Positions 44,171 to 53,817 are shown, counted from the stretch's first letter. The stretch: 64,000 nt of DNA from Kribbella solani (GCF_014205295.1 NZ_JACHNF010000001.1:7254001-7318000), one strand, 5' to 3'. Notes: a model not told the origin generated them from the letters alone. Numbers and translations are program-made.

Positions 44171-45235
44171 CTAGGGCCGGACCTCGAAGACCAGGTTGAA
44201 CGGTGATTGGGCGACGGTCCGGAAGCGGGTGAAGCCGGCGGCCTTGGTGACGTCGCGGATGCGCGCCGGGCCGGCCTGGGTTCCGAGCGCGAGACCGACC
44301 GGCTGGGACAGCGACGCCGGCGTGCACAGCAGCGTCGAGAAGCCGTAGTACGCCCGGCCGACCGGGTTCAGGTTGTCCTCGACGTGGTCGCCGGCCATCG
44401 GTTCGACGAGCATCCAGGTGCCGTCGGGCGCCAGCGCGTCGCGTACGTGCCGGGCCGCGCCGACCGGGTCGCCCATGTCGTGCAGCGCGTCGAAGGTGGT
44501 GACCAGGTCGTACCCGGCCCCGCTGAACTTGTCGGCCGGCGCGACCTCGAACGTCACCCGTCCGCCCAGACCCGCGTCCGCGGCCCGGAGCCGGGCCGTT
44601 TCGATCGACGGTTGGTGGTAGTCCGATCCGATGAACGTCGACCGCGGGAACGCCTCGGCCATCAGGACGGTGGACGCGCCGTGACCGCAGCCGATGTCCG
44701 CCACCGACCCACCGCGCTCGAGCCGCGCGACCACGCCCTCCAGCGCCGGCAGCCAGCTGGACAACAGATTGGCGTTGTACGACGGCCGGAAGAACCGCTC
44801 ACACCCGATGTGTACGTCCGACGTGTGCTCGTGCCAGCCGATGCCCGCGCCGCTACGTGCTGCCTCGATTGTCTGCGTGGCGTGCTGCACCGTGCCTAGC
44901 GCGATCTGGAAGAACCCCGGCAAGTACGCGGGGCTGCTCGGGTCAGTCAGGGCAACGGTCTGTTCTGGCGGCAACGTGTAGCGACCAGTGGCTGTGTCGT
45001 ATTCGACGAACCCACCTGCTGCCTGGGCGTTCAGCCACTCGCGGGTGTAGTGCTCGTCGGTACCGGTGCGTTCCGCCAGTTCAGGTGCCGTGGTCGGCCC
45101 GTGGTCGGCCAGCGCCTGGTAGTAGCCGAGCCGGTCGCCCATCACGACCAGTGCCGCGTTCAGCGTCGCTCCGACCTCGTCCACCGCCCGGTACACCAGA
45201 CCCATCAGTTTGTCGCTGTCGATCGCAACAGTCAT
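44171..45235 (-). CDS. SAM-dependent methyltransferase with N-terminal winged helix
   Basis: 354 residues. N-terminal dimerisation/winged-helix part (LGYYQALADHGPTTAPELAERTGTDEHYTREWLNAQAAGGFVEYD), then a class I SAM domain: motif I VADIGCGHGASTVLMAEAFP (about 178-197), FIGSDYH, DLVTTFDALHDMGDP. Resembles O-methyltransferases and the SAM-methyltransferase proteins of actinobacteria. Substrate unknown. Divergent from the large LuxR gene (101 bases). Confidence 0.88.
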   Translation of the reverse strand: MTVAIDSDKLMGLVYRAVDEVGATLNAALVVMGDRLGYYQALADHGPTTAPELAERTGTDEHYTREWLNAQAAGGFVEYDTATGRYTLPPEQTVALTDPSSPAYLPGFFQIALGTVQHATQTIEAARSGAGIGWHEHTSDVHIGCERFFRPSYNANLLSSWLPALEGVVARLERGGSVADIGCGHGASTVLMAEAFPRSTFIGSDYHQPSIETARLRAADAGLGGRVTFEVAPADKFSGAGYDLVTTFDALHDMGDPVGAARHVRDALAPDGTWMLVEPMAGDHVEDNLNPVGRAYYGFSTLLCTPASLSQPVGLALGTQAGPARIRDVTKAAGFTRFRTVAQSPFNLVFEVRP

Positions 45236-45336
45236 GGCTTCCTCCCCTAGTGGTGCCTGTTAGTGCTTATGGCCGAACGTAGGCAGCGGCGGCCGGCCAT
45301 CGCATCAGGTGGGTCACCTGGTGCACACTGCGAAAC

Positions 45337-48048
45337 ATGCTGATCGGGCGGGCCGCGGAGCGCCGGGTGATCGAGCAGCTGATCGCGGGGGCACGCGTCG
45401 GAGCCGCCGGCGTACTGCTCGTCACCGGCGAACCCGGCATCGGCAAAACCACCCTGCTCGACGAAGCCGCCGCACTGGCTACCGGACTGCGTGTACTACG
45501 TGCCCGCGGCACCGAAGCCGAGCGGGAGCTTCCCTTCGCCGGCCTGCTCCAACTGCTTCGCCCGGCGTTGGCGCACCTGAACCGCATCCCCACGCCACAG
45601 CAGTCCGCGCTGTCATCCGCACTGGCACTCGGATCAGCTGCGGCCGGCGAGGGAGGTACTCAGTCCGCGGATCGGTTTGTGGTTGGAGCCGCGACACTCA
45701 ACCTGCTCTGCCGGTACGCCGAGGATGCGCCGGTGGTGCTGATCGTCGACGACGCGCACCAGCTCGACCAGCCCTCAGCTGAGGCGCTGCTGTTTGCCGC
45801 GCGGCGGCTGGTGGCTGATCCGATCGTCATGCTGATTGCTGTACGCGCCAACGAACCGCATCCGTTCGAGGCGGACCTGCCACGGCTGCAGCTGGAAGGG
45901 ATTCCGCTGGAGGCGGCACGGCAGCTGATGCGGCAGCTGCCCGGTGAGCTGGTCGAGCAACTGCACCGGAGCGTCGCAGGTAACCCGCTGGCGCTACTCG
46001 AACTAGCAGATGACCCGGACCGCCTGCAGCGGGTGCCTCCTGGTGTGCCGCTACCTGTCCCGGCCATGCTCGCCGAAGGGTTTGCTGCCAGAGCGAACCA
46101 GCTGACGCCAGATGCACGCGCTGCGCTGCTGGTTGCCGCAATTGACGAGTGTGAGCTCGGTGCGGTGACCAGAGTGTGCGAGGAGCTCGGTGCCGACGTT
46201 GCCGCGCTGGCGGAGGCCGAGGCGGTTGGACTGATCGCGATTCGCGACGGTGAGGTGCTGTTCCGGCATCCGCTGGTGCGGTCCGCGATCTACAGCACGG
46301 CTACGCCTGTTGAGCGGCGTACTGCGCATGCTGCGGTGGCTCGGACGACGCCAGACCCCGACCGGCGCGCCTGGCACCTGTCCGAGGCTGTTCTGGGCGC
46401 TGATGATCAGGTAGCGGCTGGACTGGTGGTTGCGGCCGAGCATGCGGCGGCACGGGGTGCGCATGCGGTGGCGGCGACGGCGTACGAGCGGGCCGGACGG
46501 CTGAGTCAGAAGCCGCAGGAGCGTGCTCGCAGGCTGGTTGCCGCCGGAGCCGCCGCATGGTCGGCCGGGCTCGCGGAGCGGGCGCAGGCGCTGCTGGACG
46601 ACGCGCTGGCGCTGCAGCCGCCGGTACAGGTTGGTCTCTGGGCGCAGGAGATCCGGGGCGACATCGAGGTCAAGTGCGGATCGCCGCGACGGGCTCGCGA
46701 CATTCTGGTTGCCGCCGCGGCGGACTGTGACGACCCGGAGGTCGCTACCGCGCTGCTTGCGGACGCGGTCGGCGCGTGCTTCCGGATGTGTGATGCGGTG
46801 GCTGGGCTGGAGGCCGCGTACGAGCTGGACCGCCTGCTTCCGGCCGTGCACCGACCAGGACTCCGCGTGGTCGGGATGCTGGCGAGCGGAGTAGCCAAGA
46901 TCCTCGCCGGCCACGGCGGTCCCAACCAACTACACGAAGCAATCTCAGCCGCCTCATCCGAGCGAGTGGAGCGGGACAGCAGGTGGGAGTTGTGGGTGCG
47001 GTTGGGGGCTCTGTGCTTGCGGGAGACCGGGGCCCGGCGGACCCTGCGGCAGCAGGCGATGCTGGACCGGCCCGGACAGGTAGCCCTGGCGTCCCTGCCG
47101 GAGCTTCTGTTCGTAGTAGGTCGTGACGACGCGACCACCGATCGCTGGGCGGACGCGGAGGCGTCGTACGACGAAGCGATCCAGCTGGCACGGGAGACCG
47201 GGCAAACCGCCGTACTGGCAATGAACCTGGCCGGTATGGCTTGGCTGTCGTCTCACCAGGGGAGGGCGGAGTGCCAGGAACTAGCGGCAGAGTGTCTGCG
47301 GATCTGCACCGATCACGAGATCCACCTCGGCACAGTGTGGTCGCTGTTCGCCCTGGGAGACCTGGAACTCGGACGGGGCGATCCGGCATCAGCGCTGCCC
47401 CAGTACGAGCATCTGGTCGACGTACTGGCTGAGTACCGCCTGAAGGACCCGGACTTGTCCCCAGCGCCCGAGCTGGTTGAGGTCTATGTACGCATGGGAC
47501 GTGTGCCTGATGCCCAGCGAGTAGCGCAGGAGCACTACGAGCTGGCGGCGGCGAAAGGACAGCCCTGGTCGCTGGCGCGGGCAGCACGAGCGCGCGGTGT
47601 AGCCGCTGACAGCGAACGGGACTTCCTACTGGCGCTGGACCACCATGCCGAGACGGTGGACGTTTTCGAACTGGCCCGGACCAGGCTGGCGTACGGCGCG
47701 TGGCTGCGACGCGTACGACGCCGGGTGGACGCTCGTACGCAGCTGCGGCTCGCAGTGGAAGGTTTTGACGCGCTAGGCGCACCCGGTTGGGCTGACCAGG
47801 CCGCTGCCGAACTCAAAGCCACCGGAGAGACAGCGCGGCGCCGCGTACCCAGTACTGCGGACGATCTGACGCCACAGGAACGGCAGATCGCTCTGCTGCT
47901 CGTGGATGGGCGCAGCATCCGGGAGACGGCGGCACGGCTGTTCCTCAGTCCGAAGACTGTGGAGTACCACTTGCGCAAGGTGTACGCGAAGCTGGGCATC
48001 CACTCCCGTACCGAGCTGGCCGGCCACTTGGGTACTACTCGAACGTAG
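45337..48048 (+). CDS. LuxR-family (LAL-type) ATP-binding transcription activator
   Basis: 903 residues. N-terminal AAA domain with Walker A VTGEPGIGKTTLL (29-41) and Walker B VVLIVDDAHQLDQPS; a long TPR-like helical middle; C-terminal LuxR HTH (LTPQERQIALLLVDGRSIRETAARLFLSPKTVEYHLRKVYAKLGIHSRTELAGHL). LAL regulators control secondary metabolism or catabolism. The P450 gene follows after 9 bases and the methyltransferase is divergent, so these may form a small pathway under its control. Confidence 0.92.
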   Translation: MLIGRAAERRVIEQLIAGARVGAAGVLLVTGEPGIGKTTLLDEAAALATGLRVLRARGTEAERELPFAGLLQLLRPALAHLNRIPTPQQSALSSALALGSAAAGEGGTQSADRFVVGAATLNLLCRYAEDAPVVLIVDDAHQLDQPSAEALLFAARRLVADPIVMLIAVRANEPHPFEADLPRLQLEGIPLEAARQLMRQLPGELVEQLHRSVAGNPLALLELADDPDRLQRVPPGVPLPVPAMLAEGFAARANQLTPDARAALLVAAIDECELGAVTRVCEELGADVAALAEAEAVGLIAIRDGEVLFRHPLVRSAIYSTATPVERRTAHAAVARTTPDPDRRAWHLSEAVLGADDQVAAGLVVAAEHAAARGAHAVAATAYERAGRLSQKPQERARRLVAAGAAAWSAGLAERAQALLDDALALQPPVQVGLWAQEIRGDIEVKCGSPRRARDILVAAAADCDDPEVATALLADAVGACFRMCDAVAGLEAAYELDRLLPAVHRPGLRVVGMLASGVAKILAGHGGPNQLHEAISAASSERVERDSRWELWVRLGALCLRETGARRTLRQQAMLDRPGQVALASLPELLFVVGRDDATTDRWADAEASYDEAIQLARETGQTAVLAMNLAGMAWLSSHQGRAECQELAAECLRICTDHEIHLGTVWSLFALGDLELGRGDPASALPQYEHLVDVLAEYRLKDPDLSPAPELVEVYVRMGRVPDAQRVAQEHYELAAAKGQPWSLARAARARGVAADSERDFLLALDHHAETVDVFELARTRLAYGAWLRRVRRRVDARTQLRLAVEGFDALGAPGWADQAAAELKATGETARRRVPSTADDLTPQERQIALLLVDGRSIRETAARLFLSPKTVEYHLRKVYAKLGIHSRTELAGHLGTTRT

Positions 48049-48057
48049 GCTGGCTGG

Positions 48058-49239
48058 ATGAGGCAGCCGTTCACGGAAACGAGTGGTATCGCCCGGCACT
48101 GGGGCTTCGAGGATCTCGCGGCCAACGGACCCGTACAGCGGCTCACGCTGTTCACCGGGGTCCCGGTCTGTCTGATCACTGGGTACGCGGAGACCCGCGA
48201 GTTGCTGGCGCACCCGGACGTGGTGCGGTCGCCACTGGAAGGTCCGCACCGGGACACGGTGCTGGATGACCTGATCGCCAGGACCGAACAGCACATGCTC
48301 GGCGCCAACCCGCCCGACCACACCCGCCTGCGCAAGCTGGTCACGGCAGCTTTCACCCGGCGCCGGATCGACGCGATGGAACCACGCATCCGCGAGATCG
48401 CCACCGACCTACTCGACCAGCTGTCCGCCACCACCCAACCGGTTGATCTCGTGGATGCGTACAGCTATCCGCTGCCGATCACCGTGATCTGTGAACTGAT
48501 CGGGATTCCGGCGATCCGGCGGGACGACTTCCGGCGCTGGTCGTCGGTGATCGTGAACGCCGCCGCGCACCCGGCGGACGAGTACGTCGAGGCGACCACG
48601 CTGATGCTCGACTGCGTCCACGATCTGATTGTCGACAAACAACAATCGCCGAGCGACGACCTGCTCTCCGGCCTGATCCAGGCCCGCGACGGCGGCGACC
48701 GGCTCAGCGAGGACGAACTGACCTCGATGGTCTTCCTGCTGCTCGCGGCCGGTCACGAAACCACTGTCAGCCTGATCACCAACGGCGTACACGCGCTGCT
48801 CCGGCATCCCGAGCAGCTCGAGTTGCTGAAGGCGGAGCCGGAGCGGTTGCCGGCCGCGGTGGAGGAGTTGCTCAGGTACGACGGTCCGCTGCAGGCCGCC
48901 ATCCCGTACGTCACCCAGGCGCCGATCGACATCGCCGGGCAGCGGATCGCGGCCGGTGAGGTGATCGTGTTCGCGCTGCTCCCGGCGAACCGCGACATCC
49001 GGAAGGTCGAGCGGCCGGACGAGCTGGACATCACCCGGGACGACGCCACGCACCTCGCTTTCGGGCACGGCATCCACCACTGCCTCGGCGCGCCCCTGGC
49101 CCGGCTCGAGGGCCGAATCGCGCTCGAGCTCCTGTTCGACCGCTTCCCGAATCTCCACCTCGCCGACCCCACCCAGGACCCACCCCGCACCCCCAGCCTC
49201 CTGATGAACGCGATCCGCGAACTCCCCGTCCACCTCTGA
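48058..49239 (+). CDS. Cytochrome P450
   Basis: 393 residues from ATG 48058. I-helix LLAAGHETTVSLI (proton relay Thr), K-helix ELLR (ExxR) in AVEELLRY, and haem-binding FGHGIHHCLGAPLARLE (axial Cys). Soluble CYP105/107-like bacterial P450 needing a separate ferredoxin. No ferredoxin gene is nearby. Cotranscribed with the LAL regulator, substrate unknown. Confidence 0.94.
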   Translation: MRQPFTETSGIARHWGFEDLAANGPVQRLTLFTGVPVCLITGYAETRELLAHPDVVRSPLEGPHRDTVLDDLIARTEQHMLGANPPDHTRLRKLVTAAFTRRRIDAMEPRIREIATDLLDQLSATTQPVDLVDAYSYPLPITVICELIGIPAIRRDDFRRWSSVIVNAAAHPADEYVEATTLMLDCVHDLIVDKQQSPSDDLLSGLIQARDGGDRLSEDELTSMVFLLLAAGHETTVSLITNGVHALLRHPEQLELLKAEPERLPAAVEELLRYDGPLQAAIPYVTQAPIDIAGQRIAAGEVIVFALLPANRDIRKVERPDELDITRDDATHLAFGHGIHHCLGAPLARLEGRIALELLFDRFPNLHLADPTQDPPRTPSLLMNAIRELPVHL

Positions 49240-49249
49240 CACGCGGCCC

Positions 49250-49337
49250 CATTTGAGCGGTTAACCTCGCCGACTGCCCGTTCACCACCCGCATGCGAGG
49301 GGCGAACGGGCAATTTCAGACGTGAACCACTCAAATG
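49250..49337. repeat. 88-bp nested imperfect palindrome
   Basis: Three inverted pairs share exactly one centre (49293/49294): outer CATTTGAGCGGTTAAC (49250-49265) with GTGAACCACTCAAATG (49322-49337, 14 of 16 pair), inner TGCCCGTTC (49275-49283) with GAACGGGCA (49304-49312), and GCATGC at the tip (49291-49296). It follows the P450 stop by 10 bases. It may end the P450 transcript or be a cruciform. The rest of the gap to 49509 is G/T-rich and otherwise empty. Confidence 0.75.
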
Positions 49338-49509
49338 CCGTGCGGCTGGCAGGCGGGTGGGCGGACGGGTGGGCAGGTGGCGAGCAGACGGGTGGGGAGG
49401 CGGCGGGCGCGCGGGTGGGAGGTGGGTGGGGGTGAACGGGGGGTGAAGTGGGGTTGAATCGCGGTGGTGGGATTGCTGGGTGGTTGGGTGGGGATGGCAT
49501 TCTTTTCGG

Positions 49510-50139
49510 GTGACGGAGTTGATGGAGGTTGCGCGGCACCTGCTCGGGATCGCGATGGCCTCGCATTGGCTGCTGCTCATCCTGTTCGCCGCCGCCGCGC
49601 TCGACGCGGTGTTCCCGGTGGTGCCCAGTGAAGGCATGGTGATCACCGCCGGGATGGCGGCCGCGGCCGGGCATCAGAATCTGCTGCTGGTGATCGCGGT
49701 CGCGATGGCCGGGTCGGTGATCGGCGAGTCCGCCTGCTACTTCCTCGGTCGTGGGTCCGGCCCGGTGCTGCATCGCTGGATGCGGCGCCAGGAGCGGCGT
49801 CAACAGCTGTACGACAAGGTCGCGACGGCGCTGCACGCGCGCGGCGGGCTGATCCTGATGACCGTTCGGTACATCCCGGGCGCGCGGATGGTCGCGACGC
49901 TGACGGCGGGCGCGACCCGGTACTCGTTCAAGAAGTTCCTGGTGTTCACGTTCTTCGGCGTCACGATCGCGTACACGTACGTGGCGCTGCTCGGGTATCT
50001 GGGTGGGGACGCGTTCGCGCACGACCAGTTGAAGGGGCTCGCGTTCAGCCTCGGACTCGCGGCGGTGATCGGCCTGGTGATCGAGACCGCCCGCCGAATC
50101 GCCGTCAAGCGCCGCGCAGCGAAACTCCCAGCCGCCTGA
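49510..50139 (+). CDS. DedA/SNARE-associated family membrane protein
   Basis: 209 residues from GTG 49510 (ATG 49522 also possible). Two re-entrant/TM blocks with family motifs FPVVPSEGMVITAGMAAAAGH, GESACYFLGRG, RYIPGARMVATLTAGATRYS. DedA proteins move undecaprenyl phosphate or phospholipids across the membrane. The conserved acidic (E/D) and RxxPGxR motifs are both present. Confidence 0.88.
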   Translation: MTELMEVARHLLGIAMASHWLLLILFAAAALDAVFPVVPSEGMVITAGMAAAAGHQNLLLVIAVAMAGSVIGESACYFLGRGSGPVLHRWMRRQERRQQLYDKVATALHARGGLILMTVRYIPGARMVATLTAGATRYSFKKFLVFTFFGVTIAYTYVALLGYLGGDAFAHDQLKGLAFSLGLAAVIGLVIETARRIAVKRRAAKLPAA

Positions 50140-50250
50140 AGAGATCCCGGCCGGCTGAACATCACGGCTGGTTAACGATCGTCGCCTTGGTTCGGCCGTG
50201 GGGGCGTGTCCTGGACCAACCTTCGGGTGGTTCCGTGCGTCAGTAGGTAG

Positions 50251-51513
50251 GTGGTGAGGCCAGGGGTTAACCTCGCGGCCGCCGCGTTGGTCGGCGCGGC
50301 GGTGCTGGCCGGATGCGCCGACGTACCGCCGTCCGGCGCGCCCACCCCAGGCAAATCCGGCGCCTCGACGGGCAAACCCGGCGACTCCAAGCCCAACCCG
50401 AGCACGCCGGCGAAACCCGGTCCATCGTCGACAACCCCATCGTCGACAATCCCCTCGCCGACGACCCCGTCGTCAACAATCCCAGCGCCGACGATCCCAG
50501 CGCCGACAACGCCCGGACCGACGGCCCCGGCGACCGGGCTGCCGGCGGCGGCGCCGGTGACGAGAAGCTTCCCGAGCCGGTTGCCGAACGGGAAACCGCC
50601 GCTCTTCGTCGTCGTCTCCTTCGACGGCGCCGGCGATCTCGCGCTCTGGGCCCGCTGGCGCGCCGTCGCGAAGCAGGTCAACGCGCGGATGACGTTCTTC
50701 CTCTCCGGCCCGTACCTGTACCCGGAGAACCACCGCACCGACTACAAACCGCCGTTCCACAAACCCGGCGCCTCCGAGATCGGCTGGGGTGACACCGCGA
50801 ACGTCCTCGCCCGGACCACCGTGCTGCGCGAAGCGATCGCCGAAGGGCAGGAGATCGGTACGCACGCCAACGGGCACTTCTGCGGCGCGACCGGGATCGG
50901 GAAGTGGACGACCGCGCAGTGGACCGCCGAACTCAGCGCATTCGACCGCATGGTCCGTACCGGCCCGACCCTGGCCGCGGGCAAAACGGTCGCGCCGCCG
51001 TTCGACCCGTCGACGGTGAAGGGCATGCGGACGCCGTGCCTGGAGGGCAACCGGGCCGCGTACCGGCTGGCGATGGCGAAGCGCGGGATGCTGTACGACG
51101 CGTCCGCGCCCGGGTACATCGCCTGGCCGAAGAAGGTCAACGGCCTGTGGAACTTCCCGCTGGAGTCGGTGACGCTGGCCGGGACCGGCAAGAAGACGCT
51201 GACGATGGACTACAACCTCTGGTACGCCCAGACCAAGGCCCGCAAAGCGCCGCTCGCGCAGGCGCCGGCGCTGCGGGCACAGGTCCTCGCGACGTACCGC
51301 GCCGCGCTGGCCAAGTCGCGGGCGAGTGGGAACCCGCCGCTGTTCCTCGGCAACCACTTCAACCGATGGAACAACAGCGTGTACTCGGATGCCCTGACCG
51401 ACTTCGTCAAACAGACGTGTACGCAACCGGACGTGCGCTGCGTGTCCAACATGGAGCTGGCGAGCTGGCTGGCGAAGAACGGCGTACCTACCGGACAGAA
51501 CCGCCCGTCATAA
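50251..51513 (+). CDS. Polysaccharide deacetylase-like lipoprotein
   Basis: 420 residues with a lipobox LAGC (Cys22), then a Pro/Ser/Thr linker with seven or so 15-base repeat units (SSTTP SSTIP SPTTP SSTIP APTIP APTTP; 50420-50535). The catalytic part resembles NodB/CE4 but motif 1 is SFDGAGD instead of (T/S)FDDG: the second Asp, a metal ligand, is missing. Motif 2 GTHANGHF keeps HxxxH. Arg and Trp loops (RTPCLEGNR, NHFNRWNNS) are present. It may be a pseudoenzyme or use another metal geometry. Anchored to the outer face of the membrane. Confidence 0.75.
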   Translation: MVRPGVNLAAAALVGAAVLAGCADVPPSGAPTPGKSGASTGKPGDSKPNPSTPAKPGPSSTTPSSTIPSPTTPSSTIPAPTIPAPTTPGPTAPATGLPAAAPVTRSFPSRLPNGKPPLFVVVSFDGAGDLALWARWRAVAKQVNARMTFFLSGPYLYPENHRTDYKPPFHKPGASEIGWGDTANVLARTTVLREAIAEGQEIGTHANGHFCGATGIGKWTTAQWTAELSAFDRMVRTGPTLAAGKTVAPPFDPSTVKGMRTPCLEGNRAAYRLAMAKRGMLYDASAPGYIAWPKKVNGLWNFPLESVTLAGTGKKTLTMDYNLWYAQTKARKAPLAQAPALRAQVLATYRAALAKSRASGNPPLFLGNHFNRWNNSVYSDALTDFVKQTCTQPDVRCVSNMELASWLAKNGVPTGQNRPS

Positions 51514-51522
51514 CCTCAGCAA

Positions 51523-52347
51523 TCACAGCTTCAGATACCCGTACGCGCTCTGCCAGGTGCCGCCGTCCTTGATCCGGCCGACCACCAGCCGCTGCAACCT
51601 GGTGTCCTGCGGCAGCTCGTCGAGCTGATCGATGCCATGCGTACGGAAGGTGAAGAAGATCGCGCTGTCCTGGCTGTCGTTCGGCGTCCCGTACGGAGTG
51701 AAGCGCCGGCCGAACCGCACCATGTTCGAGTCCTGAGGCAGGTTGTCCAGCAGATACGGGTCGAGCAGCCACGACCACAGGTTCGCCGTCTGCACCGGGA
51801 ACTCCGGGAAGTACCGCGGGAAGAACTCACGCGCCTGGGCAAGGCTGTCGTCGACAAGCTCGTCAGTCAGCGGACCGGTCTCCGGGATATGTACGCCGAT
51901 GATCCACTCGCCGGTCTCCGTACCAGGCACCGGTCGCTCCTCGGTGACCTGGTGCAGCAGGTACTGCAGGCGGCCGAGCGCGTAGATCTGACCGACCCAG
52001 TGGATGGTCATCCACCAGTGCGTCTCCAGGCCGTAGCTCCCGTGCGTACGCCGATTGACCTTGATCTGCTGCCCCAGGTCGGCCAGCGTCGCCCAGCTGA
52101 TGTCGTCCGGAATCCCGCGCTCGGCGTGGAACCGGCGGATGTCCGGGACGGTCTCCAGGAACGCCTGGATCGAGTCCCGCGGGTCCTCCGGCATCTGGAA
52201 CCGCGGCTCACTCCCGAGCTTCCCGACCGATGACCGGATCTGCTCCACCAGCCCCCGCACCGCCACCGGGTCCGCCTGGTACGCCTCCGCATCCTCCCGA
52301 TCCGCGTCGGCAAAACCCAACTGGCGATACACCTCGACACTTGTCAC
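51523..52347 (-). CDS. Acyltransferase-like protein with GNAT-like N- and C-domains
   Basis: 274 residues (MTSVEVYRQLGFADADREDAEAYQ...). Matches the two-domain acyltransferase-like proteins (N-terminal helical NAT_N, C-terminal GNAT_C): ETHWWMTIHWVGQIYALGRLQYLLHQ, IGVHIPETGPLTDELVDDSLAQAREFFPRYFPEFP, ANLWSWLLDPYLLDNLPQDSNMVRFGRRF. The last part is the GNAT-like fold; substrate is unknown. Ends 10 bases from the convergent lipoprotein gene. Confidence 0.75.
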   Translation of the reverse strand: MTSVEVYRQLGFADADREDAEAYQADPVAVRGLVEQIRSSVGKLGSEPRFQMPEDPRDSIQAFLETVPDIRRFHAERGIPDDISWATLADLGQQIKVNRRTHGSYGLETHWWMTIHWVGQIYALGRLQYLLHQVTEERPVPGTETGEWIIGVHIPETGPLTDELVDDSLAQAREFFPRYFPEFPVQTANLWSWLLDPYLLDNLPQDSNMVRFGRRFTPYGTPNDSQDSAIFFTFRTHGIDQLDELPQDTRLQRLVVGRIKDGGTWQSAYGYLKL

Positions 52348-52383
52348 TCGTCAACGGTAACCGATTCCCCCGTGGCCAGAGAC

Positions 52384-53454
52384 TTACCGTTCTTCGGCCA
52401 GGCCCAGGTACAGGATTTTGGGGTCGGCCGGGTTGAAGGCAAGGGACGGGATGCCGTCGTTGCGGTTGTGGTGTTTGGTGAGTTCGCCGGTGGACGGGCG
52501 GAAGCGGTACAGGTCGGCGCCGAAGTTCGCGAAGGACGTGCCGTAGCTGAAGTAGATGAGGTCCGGGTCGGCCGGTGACGCCCACATCTGGTTGCCGTTG
52601 ATCAGGTCGGCCTGGGTCTGGTCGAGTACCTCACGGAACTTCTGGCCGCCGTCGATGGACTCCCAGATGAACCGCGTCGACCGGTCCCGGTCGTACCCCT
52701 CCATCCACACCTTGGACGGGTCGGCCGGGGAGATGGTCAGGCTGAACGCGTTCACCCGCTCGACCGGGCGCGAACGGGTCCAGCTACGACCGCCGTCGAA
52801 GGTGACGTACACGCCGTCGGACATCACCCCGACGACGACGTGATCCGGGTTCCGCGGATCGATCACGGCGTCGTACGCGTACAGATCACGCGCCGGGAGG
52901 ACGCCGGTGCGCTGCCAGCTGATGCCGTCGTCGGTCGAGTCGTACAGCTGGCCGTCGCCCGCGACCACGCGCAGCCGGCCGGGCCGGGCGTTGAGCGCGG
53001 CCAGCCCGCCACCCTCGACCGGGCCGGCCACGGTGCTGACGTTGGCGCCGTGTACGCGGAGGATCGGCTGGTCGTTGACGCTGTAGATGTACGCCGAGTC
53101 GTCCGGCCCGGCCTGCACGTCGTACGTACTCAAATCGTCGGTGAACTTGTCCAGGAGTTGCCAGCTGCATCCGGCGTCGCTGGAACGCTGGATCTCCCGC
53201 TGGCCGATGCTGATCAGGGTGTTCGGTGCTTGCAGCGCGGCGACCTTCGCGTACGTGACGGCGCGCAGTCTGCCGGTGGTCGGGGCGAGGGTTTCGCCGT
53301 CCGACTCGGTGATCGTCACCGAGCCGTCGCCGTACACGGTGTCGCAGTGCGGCCGGTTCCAGAACCAGCCGGGTCCGGCGGCACCGGCCGTACCGGGAAT
53401 CAGCGCGAGGAGGACGGTCAGAGCACTACCCAGGGCGAGGCGGTGTGAGGTCAT
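52384..53454 (-). CDS. Secreted BNR/sialidase-like beta-propeller protein
   Basis: 356 residues with a Sec signal peptide (cleavage near 25, GTAGAAG). Four BNR/Asp-box-like repeats: RSSDAGCSWQ, DSTDDGISWQR, TFDGGRSWTR and ESIDGGQKF, each between propeller strands, with AFNPADPKILYLG at the end. The VPS10/BNR type propeller binds ligands or glycans but no catalytic Arg triad is recognisable, so sialidase activity is not claimed. Confidence 0.75.
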   Translation of the reverse strand: MTSHRLALGSALTVLLALIPGTAGAAGPGWFWNRPHCDTVYGDGSVTITESDGETLAPTTGRLRAVTYAKVAALQAPNTLISIGQREIQRSSDAGCSWQLLDKFTDDLSTYDVQAGPDDSAYIYSVNDQPILRVHGANVSTVAGPVEGGGLAALNARPGRLRVVAGDGQLYDSTDDGISWQRTGVLPARDLYAYDAVIDPRNPDHVVVGVMSDGVYVTFDGGRSWTRSRPVERVNAFSLTISPADPSKVWMEGYDRDRSTRFIWESIDGGQKFREVLDQTQADLINGNQMWASPADPDLIYFSYGTSFANFGADLYRFRPSTGELTKHHNRNDGIPSLAFNPADPKILYLGLAEER

Positions 53455-53529
53455 CCCTTAGGTGTAAGGGTTTACCAACGAACCGCACAGCGCTCATCGG
53501 TGGCCAACAGGCGCCATGACGGGAAGCGG

Positions 53530-53817
53530 TCAGCTGGCCGCGGTGTCGATGTGCCGGGCCAGGATCAGGTCGTTGTCGGTGATGCCGCCGGCCTCGTGGC
53601 TGCTGACCCGGAAGGTGACGGTGGTCCAGCGGATGTCCATGTCCGGGTGGTGGTTCATCGACTCGGCCAGCTGCGCGACGGTCGCGACCAGCCGGATACC
53701 GTCCAGGAAGGTTTCGCTCTTGACGCTGCGGACCAGCTCGTTGTCGACGACCTTCCACTCCGGCAGGTGGTCGCGCAGCGCGAGGTCGATCTGGTCATCG
53801 GTCAAAAGGTCAGCCAT
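53530..53817 (-). CDS. phhB: 4a-hydroxytetrahydrobiopterin dehydratase (PCD/DCoH)
   Basis: 95 residues with the family motif ESMNHHPDMDIRW (the EXXHHP catalytic triad), and IDLALRDHLPEWKVVDNELVRSVKSETFLDGIRLV. Dehydrates 4a-hydroxypterin formed by aromatic amino-acid hydroxylases; may also take part in molybdopterin or folate metabolism. No hydroxylase gene is adjacent. Nine bases separate it from the upstream MFS gene. Confidence 0.92.
   Translation of the reverse strand: MADLLTDDQIDLALRDHLPEWKVVDNELVRSVKSETFLDGIRLVATVAQLAESMNHHPDMDIRWTTVTFRVSSHEAGGITDNDLILARHIDTAAS

Noticed and set aside
49350-49500. G/T-rich tract with many GGGTGG repeats after the palindrome
   Set aside because: Looks like simple composition bias; units are irregular and not a defined repeat.
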